A DNA stretch of 64,000 bases from Paenibacillus jilunlii. Its GTDB lineage: Bacteria > Bacillota > Bacilli > Paenibacillales > Paenibacillaceae. Within the stretch, counting starts at the first letter, position 1; every line of letters begins with the position of its first letter. The stretch lies in assembly GCF_900102965.1 (NCBI RefSeq), contig NZ_FNGM01000001.1:912294-976293 (forward strand), in the 5' to 3' direction. The position numbers were made by a program, and so were the translations under genes. Of this stretch, positions 34,236 through 41,969 are shown in pieces. A model generated the notes under the pieces. It did no database searches. It saw only the letters and a list, made by a program, of their open reading frames with translations, and was not told where the DNA came from.

Positions 34236-34799
34236 TCAATTGCGGTGCAGCCCCAGACCGTTCATTACATAGGGACGCACAATGTCTACAAGTAAATCGG
34301 GCCGGTCACTTTCCCCAAAGATTAACCAGTCATACGCCGCACTATAGATCGCTGAGGCTGTCATTGCCGAAACCATCCTTGCCTGCTGGCGGTCATCCCC
34401 TTTCAAAAATATGTCTTCAATAATTTGCCGCAGCATCTTCTTTATCTTCGAATCCACAAGTGTAGCAATGGATTTGGAATCCATTCTGCATATCTGATAG
34501 AAATCTACGATGTAGCTGTAGGTCATCAAGATCAACTGGCTGCATATTTCATCGGTGAACTCCTGTGCATTCGTCACTTGTCCGGGAATCATCTTGACAA
34601 AAGCCTGTTCTATGATTTCATCCAGCAGGGCATATTTATCTTCATAATGGACATAGAAGGTGGCGCGGTTGATGGTTGCTCTCTGTGCGATATCTTTTAT
34701 GGTTATGGCATCAAATCCTTTATGCTGCAGCAGCTCCCTGAAGGCTTCCCTTATCAACTGTCGTGTGCGCACAACCCTTGGATCTTCCTGATTTACCAT
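34236..34799 (-). CDS. TetR-family transcriptional regulator
   Basis: 187 aa. The helix-turn-helix at about 10-55 is RQLIREAFRELLQHKGFDAITIKDIAQRATINRATFYVHYEDKYALLDE, typical of TetR. The C-terminal domain is all-helical and resembles the YxdD-like TetR_C_7 group. Ribosome site AAAGGGGAT. Divergent from the ketopantoate-reductase-like gene; a palindrome over the -35 box of that gene is its probable operator. Confidence 0.9.
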   Translation of the reverse strand: MVNQEDPRVVRTRQLIREAFRELLQHKGFDAITIKDIAQRATINRATFYVHYEDKYALLDEIIEQAFVKMIPGQVTNAQEFTDEICSQLILMTYSYIVDFYQICRMDSKSIATLVDSKIKKMLRQIIEDIFLKGDDRQQARMVSAMTASAIYSAAYDWLIFGESDRPDLLVDIVRPYVMNGLGLHRN

Positions 34800-34860
34800 C
34801 TCTCAATCCCCTTTTAAAACATCAAATATCATTATCTGTTGTTTAAGCAGCTTTTCACTC

Positions 34861-34899
34861 CATCTGCTGATTGTAATCAGATGAATACCGTTCTATTAT
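34861..34899 (+). promoter_or_regulatory. Promoter of the ketopantoate-reductase-like gene with overlapping TetR-type operator
   Basis: TTGTAA (34871-34876), 17 bp, TATTAT (34894-34899). A palindrome CTGATT-GT-AATCAG (34867-34880), flanked by CATCTG (34861-34866)/CAGATG (34878-34883), covers the -35 box. Confidence 0.55.
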
Positions 34900-34959
34900 C
34901 ATATCGAACAGATGTTGCTTAGACAACCTATGACTGAATTGTTGAAAGGAAGGATCATA

Positions 34960-35856
34960 TTGAACAAAAAACAAAATCGCCTTTTAATATTTGGCGCCGG
35001 TGTAATAGGCAGTGTATACGCACTTAGATTTGCACAGTCGGGTCTGGACGTCACAATGCTGGCCCGGGGAAGAAGGCTGGAAGCACTTCAAAGGAATGGA
35101 CTGCGATACAATGATAATGGTGCGATAAAACAAATATCGGTTAAGACGATAGAAAAGCTTGCTAACGATGACATCTATGATTTTATCTTTGTTCCTGTAC
35201 GGTATGATCAGGCAGAGTCTGCCCTGACGGCGATCAAAAATAATCAGAGCCAGACAATAATCACTTTAACCAACACCATTGGTTACGACTCCTGGCTTGA
35301 AATCGTCGGCGATCGTTTGCTTCCGGGATTCCCGGGTGCAGGCGGTGACATCAAAGATGATGTTCTTTACGCCCAGTTCGGTTCTGAAACCTGGCAAGGA
35401 ACTATTTTTGGCGAAATAAACGGCCAAGTGACCGAAAGAGTGAAAGAGCTTGCCGCAATATTGGAAACAGCGGGGTTGCGTTATGAAATACTTCACAACA
35501 TTCAAGCATTCCATGTTTCGCATGCAGCGCTTGCTGCAGTCAACAAGCATTTCTATGCGAATGACGGGATGGTGGATATTGCGGCAGCAAGAAGTGAAGT
35601 GATCCTAAGCAAGCTCGCTGCAGATATTAAGCAAAATATTCGCCTGGTAGAGCAAGCGGGAATTCCGGTAATTCCGCCTGAAACGAAGGCGATGGGGGAG
35701 TGGCCTGACGAAGATGTTATTTCACACTACCGCCAAATGTTAAGTAATGACTTCATAGTAGATGTTAAGCTAGGAAACCATGCTGTCAGCGCAAAACCGG
35801 AAATACTGCTATTGGATGAGGTATTTCATAGAACGCTAGCCCAGTCAGCACAATAA
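34960..35856 (+). CDS. Ketopantoate reductase family protein (ApbA/PanE-like)
   Basis: 298 aa. The N-terminal NADPH domain is LLIFGAGVIGSVYALRFAQSGLDVTMLARG. The C-terminal helical domain has HNIQAFHVSHAALAAVN and residues IPVIPPETKAMG. Several PanE-type features are loosely kept, and control by a divergent TetR gene argues for a dedicated oxidoreductase rather than housekeeping pantothenate synthesis. TTG start at 34960 is supported by AAGGAAGGA 6 nt upstream; the ATG-initiated longer frame has no ribosome site. Followed by a very strong hairpin. Confidence 0.82.
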   Translation: MNKKQNRLLIFGAGVIGSVYALRFAQSGLDVTMLARGRRLEALQRNGLRYNDNGAIKQISVKTIEKLANDDIYDFIFVPVRYDQAESALTAIKNNQSQTIITLTNTIGYDSWLEIVGDRLLPGFPGAGGDIKDDVLYAQFGSETWQGTIFGEINGQVTERVKELAAILETAGLRYEILHNIQAFHVSHAALAAVNKHFYANDGMVDIAAARSEVILSKLAADIKQNIRLVEQAGIPVIPPETKAMGEWPDEDVISHYRQMLSNDFIVDVKLGNHAVSAKPEILLLDEVFHRTLAQSAQ

Positions 35857-35860
35857 AAAC

Positions 35861-35905
35861 AGCGGCAGACTATGACTTGTTTATCAAGTCATAGTCTGCC
35901 GCTTC
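35861..35905. terminator. Strong bidirectional terminator, 19-bp perfect stem
   Basis: AGCGGCAGACTATGACTTG (35861-35879), loop TTTAT, and its exact complement (35885-35903). The A-run before it gives a U-run for the minus-strand CGTase transcript; the plus-strand side is followed by TCTTC. Confidence 0.88.
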
Positions 35906-35920
35906 TTCATTTACAACGTT

Positions 35921-38068
35921 TTAGTTCTGCCAGTCAACCGTCACCGTGCCCACGCCGCTGGTTGGGGATGTATACGTATGGTTGCTGCCGCCTTCCCAGG
36001 TAACGGTGGTGCCGTTCGATTTGATTAGCTTGAACTGCAGTGGCGTACCAGCCGGTACACTGACATCGTAGTACCATGTCGGGTAGGTTTCTTCAACAAC
36101 GTTATACATAGGGCCGATCGCATCAGAAGCGCTCCAGGCACCCAGCTCGGCTACATTGCCGACCAGATACACATTTGATCCAAGGCTTGTGGTCGCGTTG
36201 TTGACTTTAAAGCGTACGGTGACCTGATCAGCAGTCAATACATTGAAATTGCTGAATGCATTGCTTGTTGAACTGGAAGCAGTGGTTACTTTTACTGTTG
36301 TCTTGCCGGCTGCAACATTTGGAATTTTTACTTTGATCTCGGAGTCTTCCCAGCTCACAATGTTCGAACCGGTGACAGCGGTAGTCCCGAAATACACTGT
36401 ACCTGCTGCACTGCCAAAGCCCTGGCCGTCAATCGTCACGGTGTTGCCCGGTTTGCCCATAGTTGGTCCGACATTTGCAACGGACGGTGTTGATGCAGGG
36501 GCTGTAGATTGCCAAACCGCTGTTCCTCCGGCCGCAAGCGTGAAATTGGTGACAGCGCCACCGCTGCCGACGGAAATTGAATTGCCATTTAACAATCCGC
36601 CAAGCACATCCGTGTAGTTGCCTGCAGGCAGCGAAGATAACAGATTTGAAATCGGATACGGTGTGGACGTATTGCGGTTGATGGCTACAAGAGCGACGCT
36701 GTTGCCGAATTTACGCTCATAAATATACACATCGTTGTTGACCCAACGCTGAGTAGTCGTGCCGTAAGCAAGTGCAGGATTGGACTTGCGCAGCGGCGCC
36801 AGAGCTTTGATCAGCTTGTAAGCGTTTGTGTTGGTATTGAACCCCGTCATCATTGCCCGGTTATTCGGATCACCGACGCCGGTCATGTACTGCTCGGTAC
36901 CATAATAAATGGCCGGTACACCCCGGGAAGTAAGGGTGAGCGCCAGCGCCTGCTCCGTCGGCCGTGTGCTGGAGCCGGCTGCCTGGAAGCGGTCCATATC
37001 GTGATTGTCGATGAAGGTGACCATATTATGAAGATAATTATAGCTGGAGGCAGTAGATTCCAGCATTGTGTTGAGATCAGTCATCGTTTCCGATTTGTCC
37101 TTGAATACTTCGCGGACTTCCTGAGCATAAGCGAAGTCAAGCAGGTTCATTCCACTGTTGTTGGCAAATTTGACATTGTCCGGACTGGTTTCGTCTGGGC
37201 CGAGGAACCATTCACCGAAGGTAAATACCGGATGACTGCTGCTGTACATGGAAGAGGCTAGGCTTTTTTGCCAGCCGAAGGGCATATGTTTCACCGCATC
37301 GAACCGGATGCCGTCTACACCCAGGCCAAGCCAAAGATCAATGGCTTCTTTGAAATATTTGTCAATCGTGTTGTTGTTTTGATTGATGTCCGCCAGATCA
37401 TACAGATTCCGGTAAATGCCGTCTTCAATGGTGGAAAAATCCGTACCTCCTTTGTGATGGAACAAACCGTTGGGGTCATTAGTGTAGTTGCCGAGCAGCG
37501 TGCCATTGTTATACAGGGCGCCGTTCTCAGCAAAACTTGGTTGCGACGACGAAGCCGGGCTGGTGTGGTTGGGAGCAAAGTCGATAATGACTTTGATGTT
37601 GTTCGCATGTGCTGTGGAGATCAGGTTTTGAAAATCGGCGAAGCTTCCGAAGGCGGCATTGGTTTTTTTGAAATCCCTCGGCCAATAGCCGTGGTAGGAC
37701 GTGTTGTTCACACCGGAATAATTAACGACAGAGGTGATGTTCTCCACCGGCTGGGAAATCCAGATCGCTGTAACCCCCAGACCGGTCAGGTAACCGTCAT
37801 TGATTTTATTGACAATTCCCTTCCAGTCGCCGCCGAAATACAGCTTCATATTGGAGTGATCGCTGCTAAAGGCAGCTCCAGTCGGGTTATTGGAAGGATT
37901 GCCATCCACAAACCGGTCGGTCACGATCTGATAAATGACATCAGTACTGTAATTAACCTTGTTATTTACACTTGTAGCCGGATCAGCCAGTGCCGGCACA
38001 GCGGCACCAAGAACCATACTAAGCGAAAGCGATAGGACAGCCGCAGCCTTGTAATGCGATTTCATCAT
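35921..38068 (-). CDS. cgt: Cyclodextrin glucanotransferase (CGTase, GH13)
   Basis: 715-aa secreted enzyme converting starch to cyclodextrins. Signal peptide ends ALA-DP (28/29). Domains A/B carry the catalytic Asp257 (GIRFDAVKH), Glu286 (FTFGEWF) and Asp357 (FIDNHD). Central Tyr223 in NLYDLADIN (equivalent to Tyr195 of mature CGTases) marks CGTase rather than alpha-amylase. Domain C, an IPT/TIG domain D ([20 protein letters not shown]) and a CBM20 starch-binding domain E ([28 protein letters not shown]) follow. The disulphide Cys pair of B. circulans CGTase is missing ([10 protein letters not shown]). AGGGAGAG precedes the ATG. A cre box 103 bp upstream implies CcpA control. Confidence 0.95.
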   Translation of the reverse strand: MMKSHYKAAAVLSLSLSMVLGAAVPALADPATSVNNKVNYSTDVIYQIVTDRFVDGNPSNNPTGAAFSSDHSNMKLYFGGDWKGIVNKINDGYLTGLGVTAIWISQPVENITSVVNYSGVNNTSYHGYWPRDFKKTNAAFGSFADFQNLISTAHANNIKVIIDFAPNHTSPASSSQPSFAENGALYNNGTLLGNYTNDPNGLFHHKGGTDFSTIEDGIYRNLYDLADINQNNNTIDKYFKEAIDLWLGLGVDGIRFDAVKHMPFGWQKSLASSMYSSSHPVFTFGEWFLGPDETSPDNVKFANNSGMNLLDFAYAQEVREVFKDKSETMTDLNTMLESTASSYNYLHNMVTFIDNHDMDRFQAAGSSTRPTEQALALTLTSRGVPAIYYGTEQYMTGVGDPNNRAMMTGFNTNTNAYKLIKALAPLRKSNPALAYGTTTQRWVNNDVYIYERKFGNSVALVAINRNTSTPYPISNLLSSLPAGNYTDVLGGLLNGNSISVGSGGAVTNFTLAAGGTAVWQSTAPASTPSVANVGPTMGKPGNTVTIDGQGFGSAAGTVYFGTTAVTGSNIVSWEDSEIKVKIPNVAAGKTTVKVTTASSSTSNAFSNFNVLTADQVTVRFKVNNATTSLGSNVYLVGNVAELGAWSASDAIGPMYNVVEETYPTWYYDVSVPAGTPLQFKLIKSNGTTVTWEGGSNHTYTSPTSGVGTVTVDWQN

Positions 38069-38170
38069 TCAACTCTCCCTTCAAATGTCACGCAGATGTT
38101 TGAATTTTGAGCCTGCTCAGCTTGCTGGCAAGCGGGTGCGCAACCGCCGGAGCAACTTCACAGATTCAGA

Positions 38171-38187
38171 TTTTAAAACGCTTTCAA
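38171..38187 (-). promoter_or_regulatory. CcpA cre box upstream of CGTase
   Basis: On the minus strand TTGAAAGCGTTTTAAAA fits the cre consensus WTGNNARCGNWWWCAWW with one mismatch (A for C). Confidence 0.65.
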
Positions 38188-38191
38188 CTTG

Positions 38192-38201
38192 CTTGCGCAA
38201 G
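38192..38201. promoter_or_regulatory. CTTGCGCAAG palindrome next to the cre box
   Basis: Perfect 10-bp palindrome with a central CG like LacI/GalR-family (MalR-type) half-sites, 4 bp from the cre box in the CGTase upstream region. Confidence 0.4.
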
Positions 38202-38490
38202 ATCTGCCCGTTAAGCACTGCCTTATACTGAGAGGAAAAATATACTAAATACGGATAGCAGCTAACTACGGGTTGTCCATGCCTGCTGTGTTGAAATTTT
38301 GGTGGAATCTATTACATGAAATACAGAAAACCGGTTTCCTTACCAAAAATAACACTGTTAATTAGAACAAGTCAATACCTTAAATGGAAAAAAATGAAGT
38401 AAAGTTATAGGATATATAATTAGAACTAAGAAAGTAGGAATGGAGTAATGCAGGTCAATCCAGAGGCTGACGCTAATGTGAATCTTTTAA

Positions 38491-38600
38491 GCTAGTTAAG
38501 AACTAGCAATCTGTTGCACTGTCTGCAGCCGCAGACTGTTAAATTAGCAGAAAAACTCATTCTATTGCACTATGTACATTAGAATTCTCTGGAAAAATTG
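38491..38600. repeat. Hairpin-rich non-coding stretch
   Basis: GCTAGTT-AAG-AACTAGC (38491-38507) and GTCTGC-AGCC-GCAGAC (38521-38536) are perfect hairpins. The words TGTTGCACT (about 38512) and TATTGCACT (about 38565) recur. The wider interval 38202-38660 contains no gene. Looks like a dispersed intergenic element. Confidence 0.4.
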
Positions 38601-38665
38601 GTTTTGGCCCCCTCTTTGCGGAAAAGGAAACAGGAAATTTCAGACACTTGAATACAAATTAGAAC

Positions 38666-38742
38666 TTGACTTGTAATGGGGCAATTATATTATAATAACA
38701 CTATGATAATAACATATAGGTAATAACAATGCGTGATAATGA
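38666..38742 (+). promoter_or_regulatory. NrtR operon promoter with three 14-bp-phased direct repeats
   Basis: A -35-like TTGACT (38666-38671) is followed at 16-19 bp by TATTAT/TATAAT (38688-38696). TAATAACA occurs at 38693-38700, 38707-38714 and 38721-38728, exactly 14 bp apart, with a degenerate fourth copy (TAATGATT, 38737). The first copy overlaps the -10 box. Candidate operator for the regulator encoded next. Confidence 0.6.
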
Positions 38743-38774
38743 TTCACAAGAATCCAATCTAAAGGAGATTTCAC

Positions 38775-39680
38775 ATGCCCAAAAAACCGGTCACTGACCG
38801 CAATGGCTTAACTGAGGAACAATTTCTGCAGAGCTATGATGCCGGGATGTATGAACGCCCGTCCGTTACTGTCGATATGCTGATCTTCACGGTGATGGAG
38901 CAGGAGCAGGACAATTACCGCAAGCTGTCGGAGAAATCGTTGCAGCTCCTGATGATCCAGCGCGGGGAGCACCCGTATCTTGGTCAATGGGCGCTCCCTG
39001 GAGGATTCGCCGGCGTGGAGGAGAGTCTGGAGGACGCCGCCCTCCGGGAGCTGTACAGTGAGACGAATATCGATAATGTCTATATGGAGCAGCTGTATAC
39101 CTGGGGAGATGTGGGCCGTGATCCGCGTATGCGCGTAATCAGCAGTTCATATATGGCGCTGGTTGACCGCAAGACACTTGATGTACAGGCTGGCGATGAT
39201 GCTGCAGATGCGGGCTGGTTCGAGGTCATGTATGATGTGCTGGAATCCGGCCGCAAGGAACTGGCGGAAGGTTATGTAGAGGAGCAGCGGATTCGCATCA
39301 CCTTGCAGAAGGAGGATATCGTGCTTTCCGGTGTGGTCACTATTACCGAAACCGTCCAAGGGCATGTCCGGCGCGTCCGGCGGGAGATTGCTGAGAATAA
39401 CGGCTTCGCCTTTGATCACCTGAAGATGATCCAATATGCGATAGAACGCCTGCGGGGCAAGGTGGAATATACCGATATTATTTTCAATCTGATGCCGCCG
39501 CTGTTCACCCTGTCCGAGCTTCAGCGGGTCTACGAAATTATACTTGGCAGAGAGCTGCTGGCTCCGGCATTCCGCCGCAAAATCGCCGATAGTGTAACTG
39601 AAACCGATGAATTCACCAAAGACGCGGGCCACCGCCCTTCGAAGCTGTACCGGTACAGAGTGGACAGGGGTTCCCGTTAA
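38775..39680 (+). CDS. nrtR: NrtR-type regulator: Nudix domain plus winged helix
   Basis: 301 aa. Residues about 30-185 are a Nudix fold with box GFAGVEESLEDAALRELYSETNI (77-99); one catalytic Glu of the REUXEE motif is Ser95 and the final Gly is Asn98, so hydrolysis is probably lost. The C-terminal winged helix (about 220-301, VEYTDIIFNLMPPLFTLSELQRVYEIILG) is the DNA-binding part of NrtR proteins, which respond to ADP-ribose and repress NAD-related genes. AAAGGAG ribosome site. It heads an operon with two ADP-ribose-processing proteins and probably binds the repeats in its own promoter. Confidence 0.87.
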   Translation: MPKKPVTDRNGLTEEQFLQSYDAGMYERPSVTVDMLIFTVMEQEQDNYRKLSEKSLQLLMIQRGEHPYLGQWALPGGFAGVEESLEDAALRELYSETNIDNVYMEQLYTWGDVGRDPRMRVISSSYMALVDRKTLDVQAGDDAADAGWFEVMYDVLESGRKELAEGYVEEQRIRITLQKEDIVLSGVVTITETVQGHVRRVRREIAENNGFAFDHLKMIQYAIERLRGKVEYTDIIFNLMPPLFTLSELQRVYEIILGRELLAPAFRRKIADSVTETDEFTKDAGHRPSKLYRYRVDRGSR

Positions 39681-39712
39681 ATTTTGAATGAACACAGAAC
39701 GGAGGGTTTTTT

Positions 39713-40189
39713 ATGGAGAAATTCACTTACTTTTACCGCAGCGGTTCGCCGTTTTCCCAGTGGTACCCTTGCTATTTTATCGTTGATGAGCATACCTTCA
39801 ACTGTGCCGAACAATATATGATGTACGCCAAGGCGCTGTTATTCAGGGATGAAGAAACCGCCATGCAGATCCTGCGGGCCAGAACACCCAGAACGCAAAA
39901 GGAGCTGGGACGCAAAGTCAGCGGCTTCAATGACACCGAGTGGAAAAATCACTGCCGGGATATTGTCTACCAGGGGAACCGGGAAAAATTCCTGCAAAAT
40001 GAAGAACTGCTGCAGCTGCTGCTCGATACAAAGGGAACTACCTTGGTGGAAGCCAGTCCGACGGACCGGATCTGGGGTGTGGGCCTCACAGAAGACGACC
40101 CCCGTATCCGCAGCAGAAGCAGCTGGAGGGGCAGCAATTGGCTGGGAGAAGTGCTGACGAAGCTGCGTGACGATCTTTTGCAGGAATAA
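39713..40189 (+). CDS. NADAR domain protein (YbiA-like N-glycosidase)
   Basis: 158 aa, a single NADAR domain. Family features are all present: FSQWYPCYFIVDEHTFNCAEQYMMYAKA, ILRARTPRTQKELGRKV, KFLQNEELLQLLLDT and LVEASPTDRIWGVGL. NADAR proteins cleave N-glycosidic bonds; YbiA acts on riboflavin-pathway intermediates, and related members remove ADP-ribose from guanine bases. GGAGGG ribosome site, 32 bp after nrtR and 39 bp before the PARG-like gene. Context with an ADP-ribose-responsive regulator favours a role in ADP-ribose chemistry; substrate not shown by sequence. Confidence 0.9.
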   Translation: MEKFTYFYRSGSPFSQWYPCYFIVDEHTFNCAEQYMMYAKALLFRDEETAMQILRARTPRTQKELGRKVSGFNDTEWKNHCRDIVYQGNREKFLQNEELLQLLLDTKGTTLVEASPTDRIWGVGLTEDDPRIRSRSSWRGSNWLGEVLTKLRDDLLQE

Positions 40190-40228
40190 ACAAACCCGTT
40201 ATAATACCGGAGCAAGGAGTAGATATCA

Positions 40229-41095
40229 ATGAGTCAAAATCTTAATCCCAGAAATAAAAGAGCGGCTATCGCTCACGAAACACTGGATATTTTGGAAAAA
40301 GGAAACTATGTAGGTCCTGCAGGCCGGTTGGTTGACATTGCTGAAGAGGTCAAGGCATGCATCTCGGGTACGCGGTTGTATGCGCCCGATGAGCTGCCTA
40401 AGCTGAATACATCCGTATTGTCACGGATTGAGGAAGCTACCGGACAGCACACGGAACTGGCAGTTACCGGAGAATCAACCTTGGAAGCGGCATACCGGCT
40501 GGTTGTCAAAGAAGGCAAAGAGCAGACAGTATGTCTGAATTTTGCTTCCGCCAAGAACCCGGGAGGCGGCTTCCTCGGCGGCAGCCAGGCTCAGGAGGAA
40601 AGCTTGGCCCGTGCTTCTGCGCTGTATCCGGCTATCTCCCCAAAAGATGAAATGTACAAATACAACCGCAGCCGCAAAACCTGTCTGTACTCGCACTATA
40701 TGATTTATTCTCCGCAAGTTCCCGTAATCCGTGACAGTCGGGATCAGCTGCTGGCCGAGCCTTATGGTGTGTCGTTCATTACCGCACCAGCAGTAAATGC
40801 AGGGGTTGTCCGGGAGCGGGAGCCTCAGGAGGCCGGGAATATCAAGACGGTTATGCTGGAACGAATCCGTTATATTCTGGCGGTTGCTGCCGGGAACGGA
40901 CACAAGACTATCGTGCTCGGAGCTTTTGGCTGCGGAGTTTTCCGCAATCATCCGCCAGAGGTGGCCGAATGGTTCAGGCAGGTGCTGCTGGATGAAGGCT
41001 ACCAGAGTCTGTTCGAGCAGATTGTTTTTGCCGTGCTGGATCATTCTCCGCAGCAGCACGCGCTGGGCGCTTTTAAGACAGTCTTCAGTGCATAG
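40229..41095 (+). CDS. TIGR02452-family protein with PARG signature
   Basis: 288 aa, macrodomain-like fold. The poly(ADP-ribose) glycohydrolase signature GGG-X7-QEE is intact: GGG at 112-114 and QEE at 122-124 within KNPGGGFLGGSQAQEESLARAS. A microbial PARG catalytic domain N-terminal segment (RAAIAHETLDILEKGNYV) and FGCGVFRNHPPEVAEWF complete the family pattern. It should hydrolyse O-linked ADP-ribose, possibly mono-ADP-ribose given its bacterial origin. Third gene of the nrtR operon. No ADP-ribosyltransferase is encoded nearby. Confidence 0.88.
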   Translation: MSQNLNPRNKRAAIAHETLDILEKGNYVGPAGRLVDIAEEVKACISGTRLYAPDELPKLNTSVLSRIEEATGQHTELAVTGESTLEAAYRLVVKEGKEQTVCLNFASAKNPGGGFLGGSQAQEESLARASALYPAISPKDEMYKYNRSRKTCLYSHYMIYSPQVPVIRDSRDQLLAEPYGVSFITAPAVNAGVVREREPQEAGNIKTVMLERIRYILAVAAGNGHKTIVLGAFGCGVFRNHPPEVAEWFRQVLLDEGYQSLFEQIVFAVLDHSPQQHALGAFKTVFSA

Positions 41096-41261
41096 AAGCG
41101 GAATACACAATAATGATCAATACAGCGAGCATCACGATCCAGGTGACAGGATGATTAGGATTGAGCGTCCAGCCAATACCGGAGATTTTGCGGGCAAACA
41201 AAGGGCGCTCCGGTTTCTTTTCTGAATGAAAGTTCACTTTCGCCCCAAAAACTTGCTGCAT
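41085..41261 (-). CDS. Small membrane protein, antisense to the PARG gene end
   Basis: Frame ends FARKISGIGWTLNPNHPVTWIVMLAVLIIIVYSASMH: a basic amphipathic stretch with a GIGWTLN motif, reminiscent of DUF5808-like short proteins, then one membrane helix. 58 aa from ATG 41261; ATG 41327 (80 aa) and GTG 41237 are alternatives, none with a good ribosome site. The stop lies 11 bp inside the convergent PARG-like gene. Plausible but unproven. Confidence 0.45.
   Translation of the reverse strand: MQQVFGAKVNFHSEKKPERPLFARKISGIGWTLNPNHPVTWIVMLAVLIIIVYSASMH
41178..41220 (+). terminator. Possible terminator of the NrtR-NADAR-PARG operon
   Basis: ACCGGAG (41178-41184) and CTCCGGT (41208-41214) form a 7-bp stem with a long loop, followed by TTCTTTTCT. 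It lies inside the opposing small frame. Confidence 0.35.
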
Positions 41262-41360
41262 TATGAGGTGTGATGTTGTTAACAGAACATTTATGCTGAA
41301 AAGCGGAAAATGAAATAAGCTTGTCATTATGTAATATATGGAAGAAAGCAGGGTGAGTCA

Positions 41361-41774
41361 ATGATTAACTGGAAGGATTCATATGACATCGGGGTCGAGA
41401 AGATTGACTGCCAGCACAGACAGCTGCTTGGGAAGCTGAATGAATTCTTTGAAGCATGCACAAACCAGCAGGGCAAAGAAAAGATTGAAGAGACTCTGAA
41501 GTTCCTCAAGGAGTATACGCTTGAGCATTTCAGTGATGAAGAGAACTTGATGCAGGACATCGATTTTCCGGAATTGGCCGAACACCGCAAGACCCATGCT
41601 GAATTCGTAAAGACCGTGCTTGACCTGGAGGAGAGCATCCAGACCAAAGGCGTATCCGTCCTGTCTACCATCAAGCTGAACCGCACATTAACAGATTGGC
41701 TGCTCAATCATATCAACAAATGCGATAAGCTGATTGGGCAATGCATCGCCAGCAAGGGTAATGAAGCCGTATAA
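41361..41774 (+). CDS. Bacteriohemerythrin
   Basis: 137-aa cytoplasmic non-haem di-iron oxygen-binding protein. All seven ligands of the hemerythrin site are visible: His19, His56, Glu60, His75, His79, His117 and Asp122, in HRQLLGKLN, EHFSDEENLM, EHRKTHAEF and LLNHINKCDKLIG. Roles proposed for the family are oxygen storage, delivery or sensing. Ribosome site AGGGTGAG. It has its own terminator. Confidence 0.93.
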   Translation: MINWKDSYDIGVEKIDCQHRQLLGKLNEFFEACTNQQGKEKIEETLKFLKEYTLEHFSDEENLMQDIDFPELAEHRKTHAEFVKTVLDLEESIQTKGVSVLSTIKLNRTLTDWLLNHINKCDKLIGQCIASKGNEAV

Positions 41775-41805
41775 TTTCCACCGTGTAACTTACATATAGA
41801 AGATG

Positions 41806-41834
41806 AAGATGCCGCAGGGCATTTTCTTTTTTTT
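41806..41834 (+). terminator. Terminator of bacteriohemerythrin
   Basis: AAGATGCC (41806-41813), loop GCAG, GGCATTTT (41818-41825), followed by a T-rich run to 41834. Confidence 0.85.
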
Positions 41835-41969
41835 TGTCTTTTTACGGAAACCAACACTCTGGTTATGGGTTTATCGCAAGGCACGCAGCCTATTTATTCT
41901 CCCAAAATATTTTGTGTTATGATTTGGTGTAGAGATTCAGATAAACTGCAAGCCAAGGGGAGTGGAAGG

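Noticed and set aside
37268..38035. 255-aa plus-strand frame opposite the CGTase gene
   Set aside because: Antisense of highly conserved CGTase coding sequence; no independent support.
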